A DNA stretch of 18,870 nt from an archaeon (GTDB taxonomy: Archaea > Nanobdellota > Nanobdellia > Pacearchaeales > GW2011-AR1), in NCBI GenBank assembly GCA_025453475.1, contig JALOQH010000010.1, positions 1 through 18,870 on the forward strand. The letters run 5' to 3'. A model generated the notes under the pieces. That model was not told the origin of the DNA. It did not search any database and was given only the letters and a program-made list of their open reading frames with translations. Below are positions 1-7,624 of the stretch, piece by piece. Position numbers and translations under genes: made by a program. Every line of letters begins with the position of its first letter. Position 1 is the first letter of the stretch.

Positions 1-1890
1 GCGTATTACGTAAATGTCACGCCAATAGATTACTATTTCAATGTCGGCAGCAATATCACGCAGGCATATAATCTTGATATCATGCCTACCCCGATTTCAA
101 CAACTCTGAACAAAGCAATTCCATTTTACAATGCAACAAGCAGTGAGACCATTGAGATAAATGCCTCTTTCAATATGGTTGGAAGCGACAGTCTGGGAAC
201 ATGCACAATAATTGCAAGCAATGAATCCGGCTATGAAACAACTCTTGGAACTTATGCTGCTGCCGGGAATATATGCTATGCAAGCGGCATTGGGATTTCC
301 ACTCTTAGGGACGGGAAATACGAGATATTTGCAAAAGTTCAGGAGACTACAGAGGGAGATACAATAGAAAGCGCGAGAAAAGTCTTCTTTGTGTGCAGAA
401 CCGCCAACGGCGCATATTGCAAGTTTGCAGATTACAATATGGATGGAAAACCAGACCTCTGCCCTCCAGCCAGCGGACTGGCTGTGACTCTTGTCAGTCC
501 TGCCAATAACTTCATATCCTCGTCGAGCACGAACGATTTTGAGTGCACTGCATTTTCTTCTGTATCTCCGCTAAGGAACATGACTCTGTATATCTGGAAT
601 TCGAGCGGAGAGATTTATTACAGCAATACTCAATCGTTAAGCGGGATGTTCAACGATACGCTATGGAATGTCAATGTCGGAAGCGACGGGAATTACTCCT
701 GGAACTGCCTTGCGCACAATTACGCAAACGGGTTTGGATGGGGAGAGATGAACTGGACATTCAGCCTTGTAACAGAGCCAAGAATTTACCTTGTAAGCCC
801 TGAGGACCATTACAGCAGCACCAAGCTTACATATGAACTTAAATTCAATGTCAGCGGAACAAGCAATATTGACAACTGCACGCTCGACATAGAAAGCAAT
901 CCGGTTCAGACAATATTCAATGTAACTCCGGATATTACGCACACATTGAACTACACTTTTGCAGGACCCGGCAAATACAGATGGAAGGTGAGGTGCTATG
1001 ACTCAAATGGAAGACTTGGAAACTCAGAGACAAGAGATATTACTGTTGAGAGCACAGGAGGCGGCGGAACTGTAACTGAAATTGTTTCAGGAGGAGGAGG
1101 CGGCTCTACTGGTATGGGCGGAGGATTAGTTGATGTAAGCCCCGATGAATTTGATTTGGATGTAATAATTGATGAAGAGACGAGCGAAAGCATCAGGATA
1201 AGAAATGTTGCAGGCTATAAACTGACGCTTGACTTTTACGTCATTGGCTTGGATGAGATGATTGATATTCCAAAGAGAGTCACTTTGGATGTAGGCGAAG
1301 AAAAAATAATTGACTTTAGCGTCCTTGTTGAAGAAAAAGGCACATTTACCGGAAAGATACTTATTGTATCTTCTGAAACAAATGATATTGCAAAGGAGAT
1401 CCCGATAACTCTGGATGTGAGCTCGCGTGATTTCTTATTCGACATGATTATGAAGGTATTAAACAAAGACAGCAGAGTGGCAAGAGGGAAGTATCTTGAA
1501 GCGCAGATAAGCCTGACTGAGATTGCTGCAAGAAGGAATGTTGAAGTAAATCTTACATTCACAATAAAAGACATGAATAACAGGGAGTATCTCAGGACAA
1601 GCGAGATGTTCAATGTCCTTGAAAAAGCAGACATAATCAGGGTATTCGGCACAAGCAGGCTCAAGTTCGGAAGATATGTGCTTGGGGTGCAGGCAGAATA
1701 CCCAGAGGCATTCGCAAATACCAGTGTGCCGTTTGAGGTTGTACCTGGCATTGAATGGGGCATTGTAATCGGCGCAATCGTCATATTCGCGCTGATGCTG
1801 GCAGTAATAATATACCTTGCAAAGAGGGGAATCTTGCATTTAGCATACAAGGCAATAACTTTGCGCCTGCGCAACAGAAAGTTCTACTAA
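1..1890 (+). CDS. Large surface/secreted protein, C-terminal part, membrane-anchored (partial at 5' end)
   Basis: The reading frame is open from base 1, so the true start lies upstream; the first in-frame ATG at 82 is not a credible start. At least 630 residues are visible. They contain beta-rich, Ig-like segments full of N-x-S/T sequons, and paired cysteines. A DxNxDGxxD calcium-loop motif at 430-456 resembles dockerin or thrombospondin type 3 loops. Glycine-rich linkers at about 1060-1125 separate these from two further beta domains. Near the C-terminus a hydrophobic segment (about 1755-1815) is followed by a basic tail ending in RNRKFY, so the bulk should lie outside the cell with a short cytoplasmic end. 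No enzyme motif was recognised. It is probably a cell-surface adhesin or S-layer-associated protein; the exact role is unknown. Confidence 0.85.
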   Translation, partial: AYYVNVTPIDYYFNVGSNITQAYNLDIMPTPISTTLNKAIPFYNATSSETIEINASFNMVGSDSLGTCTIIASNESGYETTLGTYAAAGNICYASGIGISTLRDGKYEIFAKVQETTEGDTIESARKVFFVCRTANGAYCKFADYNMDGKPDLCPPASGLAVTLVSPANNFISSSSTNDFECTAFSSVSPLRNMTLYIWNSSGEIYYSNTQSLSGMFNDTLWNVNVGSDGNYSWNCLAHNYANGFGWGEMNWTFSLVTEPRIYLVSPEDHYSSTKLTYELKFNVSGTSNIDNCTLDIESNPVQTIFNVTPDITHTLNYTFAGPGKYRWKVRCYDSNGRLGNSETRDITVESTGGGGTVTEIVSGGGGGSTGMGGGLVDVSPDEFDLDVIIDEETSESIRIRNVAGYKLTLDFYVIGLDEMIDIPKRVTLDVGEEKIIDFSVLVEEKGTFTGKILIVSSETNDIAKEIPITLDVSSRDFLFDMIMKVLNKDSRVARGKYLEAQISLTEIAARRNVEVNLTFTIKDMNNREYLRTSEMFNVLEKADIIRVFGTSRLKFGRYVLGVQAEYPEAFANTSVPFEVVPGIEWGIVIGAIVIFALMLAVIIYLAKRGILHLAYKAITLRLRNRKFY

Positions 1891-1915
1891 ATCTCCCATA
1901 TTCTACGCCCGCGTG

Positions 1916-1925
1916 CTGTGCACAG
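1916..1925. repeat. 10-bp perfect palindrome upstream of rps12
   Basis: CTGTGCACAG is self-complementary and lies just upstream of the rps12 TATA box. It could be a regulator site or chance; only one copy was noticed. Confidence 0.3.
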
Positions 1926-1929
1926 AAGG

Positions 1930-1937
1930 TTTAAAAA
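1930..1937 (+). promoter_or_regulatory. TATA box of rps12
   Basis: TTTAAAAA ends 22 nt before the A of the ATG at 1959, the spacing shared by most genes here. Transcription should begin on the start codon (leaderless). Confidence 0.75.
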
Positions 1938-1958
1938 CCAAAAAAATTAGGTTCTGAT

Positions 1959-2381
1959 ATGGGTTTAATGAGCGCTAGAAAGTTAATGAAGAAAAACCGC
2001 AAGTTCAGATGGCATCAGACAGCTTACAAGAAGAGGACGCTAAATCTCAAGGTAAAGGCAGACCCTCTTGAAGGCTCTGCGCAGGCAAAAGGCATAGTTG
2101 TAAGCAAGTTCCAAAAAGAGGCAAGACAGCCAAACTCTGCGATGAGAAAATGCTGCAAGGTTCAGCTTATCAAGAATGGAATATCTGTGGGAGCATTTAT
2201 CCCTGGGAATCTTGCGCAAAAGTTCATTGATGAACACGATGAAGTTATTATTGAAAGAATAGGCGGACGAATGGGGCGTTCAAAGGGAGATATCCCGGGA
2301 ATTTCATTCCAGGTAATTAAAGTAAATGACCAGCCATTGCGATTGCTTTGGAAGGGCAAGATAGAGAAGGGCAGGCGTTAA
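1959..2381 (+). CDS. rps12: 30S ribosomal protein uS12
   Basis: This 140-residue protein matches archaeal uS12 in length and sequence. It carries the conserved QPNSAMRKC loop that reaches the decoding centre, and the basic N-terminus and GDIPGISFQV-type C-terminal region are also typical. uS12 sits at the interface of the small subunit and affects decoding accuracy and EF-2 action. The ATG at 1959 is chosen over the in-frame ATG at 1968 because it lies exactly 22 nt past the TATA box. The stop codon is followed after one base by the rps7 ATG, so the two are surely co-transcribed and probably translationally coupled. The order rps12-rps7-fusA is the classic str arrangement. Confidence 0.97.
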   Translation: MGLMSARKLMKKNRKFRWHQTAYKKRTLNLKVKADPLEGSAQAKGIVVSKFQKEARQPNSAMRKCCKVQLIKNGISVGAFIPGNLAQKFIDEHDEVIIERIGGRMGRSKGDIPGISFQVIKVNDQPLRLLWKGKIEKGRR

Positions 2382-2382
2382 A

Positions 2383-3006
2383 ATGGCTGAACAAAAAATT
2401 GAACAAAGTCCAATTTCTTTCAAGGTGTTTGATTTGTACGATGTCTCAAACATCGAAATAAAAGACGCTGCGCTGAAGCCGTATGTAACATTCACACAAA
2501 GACTTCTTCTTAAGACACACGGGAGAAATCTGGAGAGATTTGCAATCTCAAAAGTCAATGTCATTGAAAGGCTTGCAAACAGGCTTGCTGTGCCCGGGCA
2601 TATTGGAAAGAAGCACAAGATAATCACCTCCTGGAGCTCGGGAAAATACAACAGAAACATGAAAACTGTTCTTGATGCATTGAAACTTGTTGAAAAGAGG
2701 ACAGGAAAGAATCCTGTTCAGGTCCTGATGACTGCGATTGAGAACGGCTCTCCAAGAGATGAGATTACAGTTATTGAGCATGCTGGAGCAAGATATCCTC
2801 AGGCTGTTGACTGCTCGCCATTAAGAAGAATCAATCTTGCAATAAGATGGTTTGTGCAGGGCGCATATGGGAAGTCTTTCGGCAAGAAAAAGAAGATGGC
2901 TGAAAGCCTTGCAGACGAAATAGTCAAGGCATCAGAAGGAAGCATGGAAAGCTTCTCTGTCTCAAAGAAAACAGAGGCTGAAAGACAGGCTGACGGCGCC
3001 CGTTAA
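2383..3006 (+). CDS. rps7: 30S ribosomal protein uS7
   Basis: This 207-residue protein is archaeal-type uS7, the primary 16S rRNA binder that nucleates assembly of the small-subunit head. Recognisable parts include the GRN-type motif near residues 47-49, the segment KRTGKNPVQVL, the ARYPQAVD region and the RRINLAIRW helix. The N-terminal extension of about 30 residues before the core is common in archaea. The start lies one base after the rps12 stop, and no separate promoter is seen. The C-terminal tail is rich in Lys, Glu and Ser and is less conserved in the family. Confidence 0.97.
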   Translation: MAEQKIEQSPISFKVFDLYDVSNIEIKDAALKPYVTFTQRLLLKTHGRNLERFAISKVNVIERLANRLAVPGHIGKKHKIITSWSSGKYNRNMKTVLDALKLVEKRTGKNPVQVLMTAIENGSPRDEITVIEHAGARYPQAVDCSPLRRINLAIRWFVQGAYGKSFGKKKKMAESLADEIVKASEGSMESFSVSKKTEAERQADGAR

Positions 3007-3052
3007 AGCCTGTCTTTGACAATTCTGGGATATTCAACCTATCGTCTAAAGA

Positions 3053-3060
3053 TTTAAAAA
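3053..3060 (+). promoter_or_regulatory. TATA box of fusA
   Basis: TTTAAAAA ends exactly 22 nt before the fusA ATG at 3082. This indicates a separate leaderless promoter, although fusA follows rps7 by only 75 bp. Confidence 0.75.
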
Positions 3061-3081
3061 GCGTTTTTGTTAGAATAAAAT

Positions 3082-5271
3082 ATGGTAGAGAAAGAAACAA
3101 GCATACAAAAAATCAGGAGAATGACAACCAATCAGAAGAACATAAGAAACATAGCTACCAGCGCGCACATTCACCATGGAAAGACTGCTCTGACTGATAA
3201 TCTTCTTGCGGCTGCAGGACTTATGTCTGCTAAAATTGCTGGAAATCTGGAAGAAGGCATGACGACCTGGCAGCATTCAGACGAACAGGAGAGATTAATG
3301 ACTGTTGATGCTGCAAATGTCTCAATGGCACATGTATATGCGGGAGAAGAGTATCTTATTAATTTAATTGACACGCCTGGGCACGTTGACTTTGGAGGAA
3401 ATGTTACCAGAGCTATGAGGGCGATTGACGGGACTTTTGTTCTTGTATGCGCAAGCGAAGGAATAATGCCTCAAACTGAGACGGTTTTGAAGCAGGCGCT
3501 TAGAGAAAGAGTCAGACCTGTTCTCTTCATCAATAAGTTTGACAGACTAATCAAAGAATTGAAATTAACTCCGGAACAAATGCAAACAAGAGTTCTGGAA
3601 ATTATCAGCGAATTCAATAATCTTATAATGCAGATTGCAGAACCAGAATACAAGGAGAAGTGGAAAGTAAGCATCTCTGACGGAAGTGTTGCGTTTGGAA
3701 GCGCGAAAGATAACTGGGCATTGTCATTGCCGTTCATGAAGAAGAGCGGAGTCAGCTTCAAGGATATTGCAAAGATATATGAGATGGAGGAGAAAGAGAG
3801 AAAGGCATGGGTCTGGGAAAAGGCGCCGTTGCACGAGGTTCTTCTTGACATGGCTGTAAAGCACCTTCCTAATCCTGTTGAAGCTCAGAAATACAGAATC
3901 GGGAAGATTTGGAGAGGGGAACTTGAGACTCAATTCGGAAAAGACCTTGTTGATTGCAATCCAAAAGGCGAAATTGCTTTTGTAATCACAAAAATAGTAA
4001 TTGACCCAAGGTCTGGAAAGGAAGTCTGCGCAGGAAGATTATATTCCGGGACAATAACAAACGGAATGGAAGTATATGCAAACAATGCAAAGACAAAGAG
4101 CAGGGTGCAGCAGGTTCTTGTATACAATGGAATAAAGCCTGAGCAGATGGAAAGTGTCCAATGCGGGAATGTTCTTGCAATATCAGGAATAAACGCGGAT
4201 GTCGGTGATACTATAACTGTGAATCCGCAGACCTCATTCGAAGAAATCAAGCACTTATTCCAGCCAGTTATCACAAAGTCTATCGAAGTTACCAAGTCTG
4301 CTGATTTGCCAAAGCTCATTGAGGTTCTTAGAAAGGTTGGAAAAGAAGACCCCAGCATTAAAGTGGAGATTAATGAAGAGACAGGAGAGAATCTTCTTTC
4401 TGGAATGGGAGAGTTGCACCTTGAGATTATTGAAGGCAGGATAAAGAATGAGAAGGGGCTTGAAGTGAAGATGGGGCACCCGATTGTTGTTTACAGGGAG
4501 ACAATAGGCAAGCCAAGCGGGCAGGTTGAAGTAAGAACGCCAAACGGGCACAACATATTATACCTCAGCATGGAGCCTCTTGAGGAAACTGTTTATCAGG
4601 CAATTGAACGGGCAGAGCTTCCTGAAGTCAAATTCAAGAAAAAGGCTGAAGATTTGTGGAAGAAGCTGAATGAATGCGGGATTTCAAATGAAGAAGCAAG
4701 GCAATACCGTGAGATTTACAAAGGAAATGTCTTTGAGGACAGAACAAGAGGAATTGTTCTTCTTGGAGAAGTTATTGAATCTATTCTTGACGGCTGGAGG
4801 CTTGTTGTTGACTCAGGTCCGCTTGCCCGTGAACCATTAATGAAGACGAAATTTATCCTGCATGATATAAAGATTCACGTTGATAACGTGCACAGAGGGC
4901 CTGCGCAGATTTATCCTGCAGTCAGACAGGGAATGCAGGAAGCAATCAGAAAGGGCACAGCGACAATGCTTGAGCCTATCCAGACACATCTTGTTGAGGG
5001 ACCGGTTGAGTTTATGGGAACACTGACCCAGCTTGTGGGAAGCAAGCGCGGCATTTTATTGGATGTGCAGCAGGAAGGAGCTGATACAGTCATCAAAGCG
5101 CAGATTCCGGTTGCTGAAATGATTGGCTGGAGCAATGATTTAAGGGGCGCAACAGAAGGAAGAGGCATTTCAAGCCTTGCAGACCAGCACTTCCAGAAAA
5201 TGCCTGTTGAATTGCAGGCAGAGGTTATCAGAAAGATCAGGCAGAGAAAAGGACTTTCTGAAAACCAGTAA
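3082..5271 (+). CDS. fusA: Translation elongation factor 2 (EF-2)
   Basis: EF-2 is the GTPase that moves tRNAs and mRNA through the ribosome. At 729 residues it has normal archaeal length and all domains. The GTP-binding motifs are the P-loop at residues 28-35, DTPGH at 97-101 and NKFD at 151-154. The domain IV tip has His604 within HRGPAQ, the residue converted to diphthamide in archaea and eukaryotes, so the diphthamide pathway should exist in this organism. The P-loop reads AHIHHGKT, with His31 where most EF-2 proteins have Asp, followed by Ala instead of a second Thr. The ATG at 3082 is fixed by the TATA spacing. The stop codon lies in the loop of a hairpin that probably acts in termination. 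Confidence 0.97.
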   Translation: MVEKETSIQKIRRMTTNQKNIRNIATSAHIHHGKTALTDNLLAAAGLMSAKIAGNLEEGMTTWQHSDEQERLMTVDAANVSMAHVYAGEEYLINLIDTPGHVDFGGNVTRAMRAIDGTFVLVCASEGIMPQTETVLKQALRERVRPVLFINKFDRLIKELKLTPEQMQTRVLEIISEFNNLIMQIAEPEYKEKWKVSISDGSVAFGSAKDNWALSLPFMKKSGVSFKDIAKIYEMEEKERKAWVWEKAPLHEVLLDMAVKHLPNPVEAQKYRIGKIWRGELETQFGKDLVDCNPKGEIAFVITKIVIDPRSGKEVCAGRLYSGTITNGMEVYANNAKTKSRVQQVLVYNGIKPEQMESVQCGNVLAISGINADVGDTITVNPQTSFEEIKHLFQPVITKSIEVTKSADLPKLIEVLRKVGKEDPSIKVEINEETGENLLSGMGELHLEIIEGRIKNEKGLEVKMGHPIVVYRETIGKPSGQVEVRTPNGHNILYLSMEPLEETVYQAIERAELPEVKFKKKAEDLWKKLNECGISNEEARQYREIYKGNVFEDRTRGIVLLGEVIESILDGWRLVVDSGPLAREPLMKTKFILHDIKIHVDNVHRGPAQIYPAVRQGMQEAIRKGTATMLEPIQTHLVEGPVEFMGTLTQLVGSKRGILLDVQQEGADTVIKAQIPVAEMIGWSNDLRGATEGRGISSLADQHFQKMPVELQAEVIRKIRQRKGLSENQ

Positions 5272-5304
5272 CCTGGTTTTCAATTTATTTTTCTGTTCTT
5301 ATTT
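5259..5304 (+). terminator. Hairpin plus T-rich tract at the end of fusA
   Basis: A 10-bp perfect inverted repeat (5259-5268 with 5273-5282) encloses a 4-nt loop holding the fusA stop codon. A T-rich stretch follows (5284-5304). Archaeal termination depends mainly on the T tract; the hairpin could add to it or protect the mRNA 3' end. The same T-rich DNA also borders the 3' end of the convergent gene at 5305. Confidence 0.55.
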
Positions 5305-5643
5305 TTAATCTCCGTCGGCAAATGCCTTGAGAGCAGCCACTTTCCGGTATCCTTTTTCCCGGTCTGCAAATGCGTAAACCTCATAACCCTGCGATGCAAG
5401 AGATTCTGAAAGAATATTGAAATCCCTCGGGTTTTTGTTATTCTTCAGATTTGCAGGATGTTCTGCGCTGAAAATATCATATTTGAAACCCTTATTATCT
5501 GCGCGGCTGAAAATGCTTGCAGGGTTGCTCTGCCAATTAGAAGAATGCTTCTTTGTAAGAAGAATGTATTCCGGCGCCCCGGTTGTGCTGAACTGCGCGC
5601 GAAACTGCTGGAGAATTTTCTCGATAATTGGTGGTGCTGCCAT
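5305..5643 (-). CDS. Hypothetical protein, 112 residues
   Basis: This ORF encodes a mixed-charge soluble protein with no signal peptide or membrane segment. I do not recognise the family. It reads as a small alpha/beta domain: an N-terminal helix (IIEKILQQF), a short strand (EYILLTKK), a polar middle and a C-terminal part with GYEVYAFADRE. Support for being real comes from its promoter: TTAAATAG on the minus strand at 5672-5665 lies exactly 22 nt before the ATG, the same geometry as the ribosomal genes. Plus-strand ORFs in the same DNA lack such a signal. It is convergent with fusA and divergent from the RHH protein at 5834. Confidence 0.6.
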   Translation of the reverse strand: MAAPPIIEKILQQFRAQFSTTGAPEYILLTKKHSSNWQSNPASIFSRADNKGFKYDIFSAEHPANLKNNKNPRDFNILSESLASQGYEVYAFADREKGYRKVAALKAFADGD

Positions 5644-5664
5644 AGCAATTGCGATATTTTCAGA

Positions 5665-5672
5665 CTATTTAA
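5665..5672 (-). promoter_or_regulatory. TATA box of the minus-strand gene 5305-5643
   Basis: Read on the minus strand this is TTAAATAG, 22 nt before the ATG at 5643. The same octamer recurs at 5693-5700 and 5713-5720 on the same strand. Confidence 0.55.
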
Positions 5673-5720
5673 TTGTTTTTGGTAAAAACTCGCTATTTAA
5701 TGTTAAATAACTCTATTTAA
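5665..5720. repeat. Three copies of CTATTTAA in the divergent intergenic region
   Basis: CTATTTAA occurs at 5665-5672, 5693-5700 and 5713-5720, with start spacings of 28 and 20 bp. A related inverted copy (TTAAATAA) lies at 5703-5710. The first copy is the minus-strand TATA box. The others may be alternative TATA boxes or binding sites for the adjacent RHH protein. Confidence 0.4.
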
Positions 5721-5833
5721 TTGAAAAATAACGACGATAGACTAAAAAAGACGAGACGAAATATTTATTAAGGTTAAATAATGTTTAATATTATAATTAG
5801 GTGAAAAAGGAGGATTAAGAGACAAATAAAAAG

Positions 5834-6061
5834 ATGGTGTTAAAAACATTTAATGTTGATGGGAAAGCTTATGAAGAGTTTTCAAAGCACTGCAAAAAAA
5901 ATGGAATCAGCATGAGCAGAAGAGTTGAGAATTTCATAAAAGAAGAGATGGAGAAAATAAAATCAGAAAGCATCGAAAGAACAGAGATGCCTGAGACTCC
6001 AAAGCCTGAAAAAATCCAGAAAATTGAAAACGAATTGCATCCGCTTAGCAAATACTGCTGA
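5834..6061 (+). CDS. Small ribbon-helix-helix (CopG/Arc-like) protein
   Basis: This 75-residue protein has the layout of a ribbon-helix-helix DNA binder. A short beta strand (LKTFNVD, residues 3-9) is followed by a first helix to about residue 22, a turn at NGIS, and a second helix (SRRVENFIKEEMEKI). The C-terminal third is a charged, proline-containing tail. Such proteins bind DNA as dimers and are usually repressors or antitoxins. No toxin gene is adjacent, so a plain regulator is more likely. The start is the only in-frame ATG after an upstream stop. A strong GGAGG lies about 20 nt upstream, too far for normal Shine-Dalgarno pairing. No TATA box is found at the leaderless distance, so this mRNA probably has a short leader. 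Confidence 0.7.
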   Translation: MVLKTFNVDGKAYEEFSKHCKKNGISMSRRVENFIKEEMEKIKSESIERTEMPETPKPEKIQKIENELHPLSKYC

Positions 6062-6161
6062 GATTTAATTTTTGCGATTCTTCATTTTCCCGTCGATAGA
6101 AAAGAATTTAATTTTTCGCGGAATTTTTTAAGAAAGATAATTGCGCCCAAATATCAAAAGA

Positions 6162-6169
6162 TTTAAATA
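6162..6169 (+). promoter_or_regulatory. TATA box of tuf
   Basis: TTTAAATA ends exactly 22 nt before the ATG at 6191, predicting a leaderless EF-1A mRNA. Confidence 0.75.
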
Positions 6170-6190
6170 CCCACTAATTCAAAAAGAAAT

Positions 6191-7471
6191 ATGGCAAAAA
6201 CAAAACCAATATTGAACGTTGTTTTCGTTGGACACGTTGACCACGGAAAATCAACCACTATTGGAAGACTTATGTTCGATTCTGGAAAAATTGCTCCTGA
6301 AGAATTGGAGAAATTGAAAGCTGAAGCTCAGAGACACGGAAAAGCAGGATTTGAATTCGCTTTCGTTATGGACAGGTTCAAGGAAGAGAGGGAAAGAGGA
6401 GTTACAATTGACCTTGCATACCAGAAGCTTATTACACAGAAATATGAAGTTACAATAATTGACGCTCCTGGACACAAGGACTTCGTCAAGAACATGATTA
6501 CAGGCGCGTCACAGGCAGATGCTGCTTTCTTAACACTCTCCGCTAAAGATGGAGTTCAGCCGCAGACAAAGGAACATGTCTGGCTTTTGAGAACAATGGG
6601 TGTTTCGCAGATTGCAGTAAACATCAACAAGATGGACGCTGTTGACTTCAAGGAAGATACTTACAACAAGGTTAAGGCAGATGTTTCTGCAGTTTTGAAG
6701 CAGGCAGGATACAAGCCTGAGACAATAACATTCCTTGCAATCTCCGGATTCAAGGGAGATAATGTTGCAAAGAAATCAACAAACATGCCATGGTACAAGG
6801 GACCTACTGTGCTTGAGCAGCTTGACTTATTCAAGGAGCAGGAGAAACCAACAAATCTTCCATTAAGAATGCCATTGCAGGATGTTTATGAAATCACTGG
6901 AATCGGCACAGTGCCTGTTGGAAAGATTGAAACAGGAATAATGAAGATCGGACAGAAAGTTATTGCACTTCCGGGAAGATCAGGCAAAGGAGTTGAAGGG
7001 GAAGTCAGAACAGTTGAAATGCACCATGAACAACTGCCTCAGGCTGAAGCTGGAGATAATGTTGGAGTTAACATAAGAGGCTTTGGAAAGAAAGACATTG
7101 CCCGTGGAGACGTTATCTGCGATGCTGCAAAGCCAGCTACAATTGCTGAAGAATTTACAGCACAGGTTGCAGTTATCTCACACCCAACAGTCATTGCAAA
7201 GGGCTACACACCAGTATTCCACGTTCACACAGCTCAGGTTCCATGCCAGTTCGTAGAACTTCTGGAAAAGACAGATCCTGCTGGAGTTACAACAAAGAAT
7301 CCAGACTTCCTGAAGAATGGAGATGTCGCTAAAGTCAGAATCAAGCCAATCGGGAACCTTGTACTTGAAACACAGGCTACAAACCCACATATGGCAAGAT
7401 TCGCTATCAGAGACGCTGGAGCAACAGTTGCTGCAGGTGTCTGCATTGATCTTAAGGCAAAGAAGTTGTAA
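6191..7471 (+). CDS. tuf: Translation elongation factor 1-alpha (EF-1A)
   Basis: EF-1A delivers aminoacyl-tRNA to the ribosome as a GTP complex. At 426 residues it has the usual archaeal length. Motifs in order are the P-loop GHVDHGKS (14-21), RGVTID for switch 1 (69-74), DAPGHKD (91-97), NKMD (146-149) and ISGFKGDN for G5, followed by the two beta-barrel domains. No key residue is missing. The codon choice looks optimised, as expected for an abundant protein. It is separated from rps12-rps7-fusA by two small genes, so it is not part of that operon, and it has its own promoter. Confidence 0.98.
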   Translation: MAKTKPILNVVFVGHVDHGKSTTIGRLMFDSGKIAPEELEKLKAEAQRHGKAGFEFAFVMDRFKEERERGVTIDLAYQKLITQKYEVTIIDAPGHKDFVKNMITGASQADAAFLTLSAKDGVQPQTKEHVWLLRTMGVSQIAVNINKMDAVDFKEDTYNKVKADVSAVLKQAGYKPETITFLAISGFKGDNVAKKSTNMPWYKGPTVLEQLDLFKEQEKPTNLPLRMPLQDVYEITGIGTVPVGKIETGIMKIGQKVIALPGRSGKGVEGEVRTVEMHHEQLPQAEAGDNVGVNIRGFGKKDIARGDVICDAAKPATIAEEFTAQVAVISHPTVIAKGYTPVFHVHTAQVPCQFVELLEKTDPAGVTTKNPDFLKNGDVAKVRIKPIGNLVLETQATNPHMARFAIRDAGATVAAGVCIDLKAKKL

Positions 7472-7485
7472 ATTTTTATATTCTA

Positions 7486-7569
7486 CAGAAGAGGGTTGTT
7501 TAATTATTGATTAAGTACTGCGGATTTTAAATCCATTGCAGAAATATGTATTGAAACACACCCCTTCTG
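7486..7569 (+). other. Nested hairpins in the tuf 3' intergenic region
   Basis: CAGAAG plus GGG (7486-7495, one bulged A) can pair with CCCCTTCTG at 7561-7569. Inside it, CTGC-GGAT (7518-7525) can pair with ATCC (7531-7534) and GCAG (7538-7541) across a 3-nt bulge. This may fold the tuf 3' UTR. No promoter for a separate RNA was identified. Confidence 0.3.
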
Positions 7570-7595
7570 AGTTATATTTTGTTACCATAATAATC

Positions 7596-7603
7596 CTTTT
7601 AAA
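7596..7603 (+). promoter_or_regulatory. TATA box of the helical-repeat protein gene
   Basis: CTTTTAAA ends 22 nt before the ATG at 7625. It overlaps the region just before the alternative ATG at 7607, which argues against that upstream start. Confidence 0.65.
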
Positions 7604-7624
7604 CCAATGAACCCATGGTTTAAT

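Noticed and set aside
1236..1874. 212-residue minus-strand frame inside the surface protein gene
   Set aside because: It lies fully within a coding frame with clear domain features and has no promoter; the sequence looks like an antisense shadow.
5417..5710. Plus-strand frames overlapping the minus gene at 5305-5643
   Set aside because: They lack a TATA box at the leaderless distance and a ribosome site, whereas the minus frame has an exactly placed promoter.
5834..6061. Toxin-antitoxin module for the RHH proteins (also 11621-11866)
   Set aside because: No toxin-like gene adjoins either RHH gene; the neighbours are unrelated or convergent.
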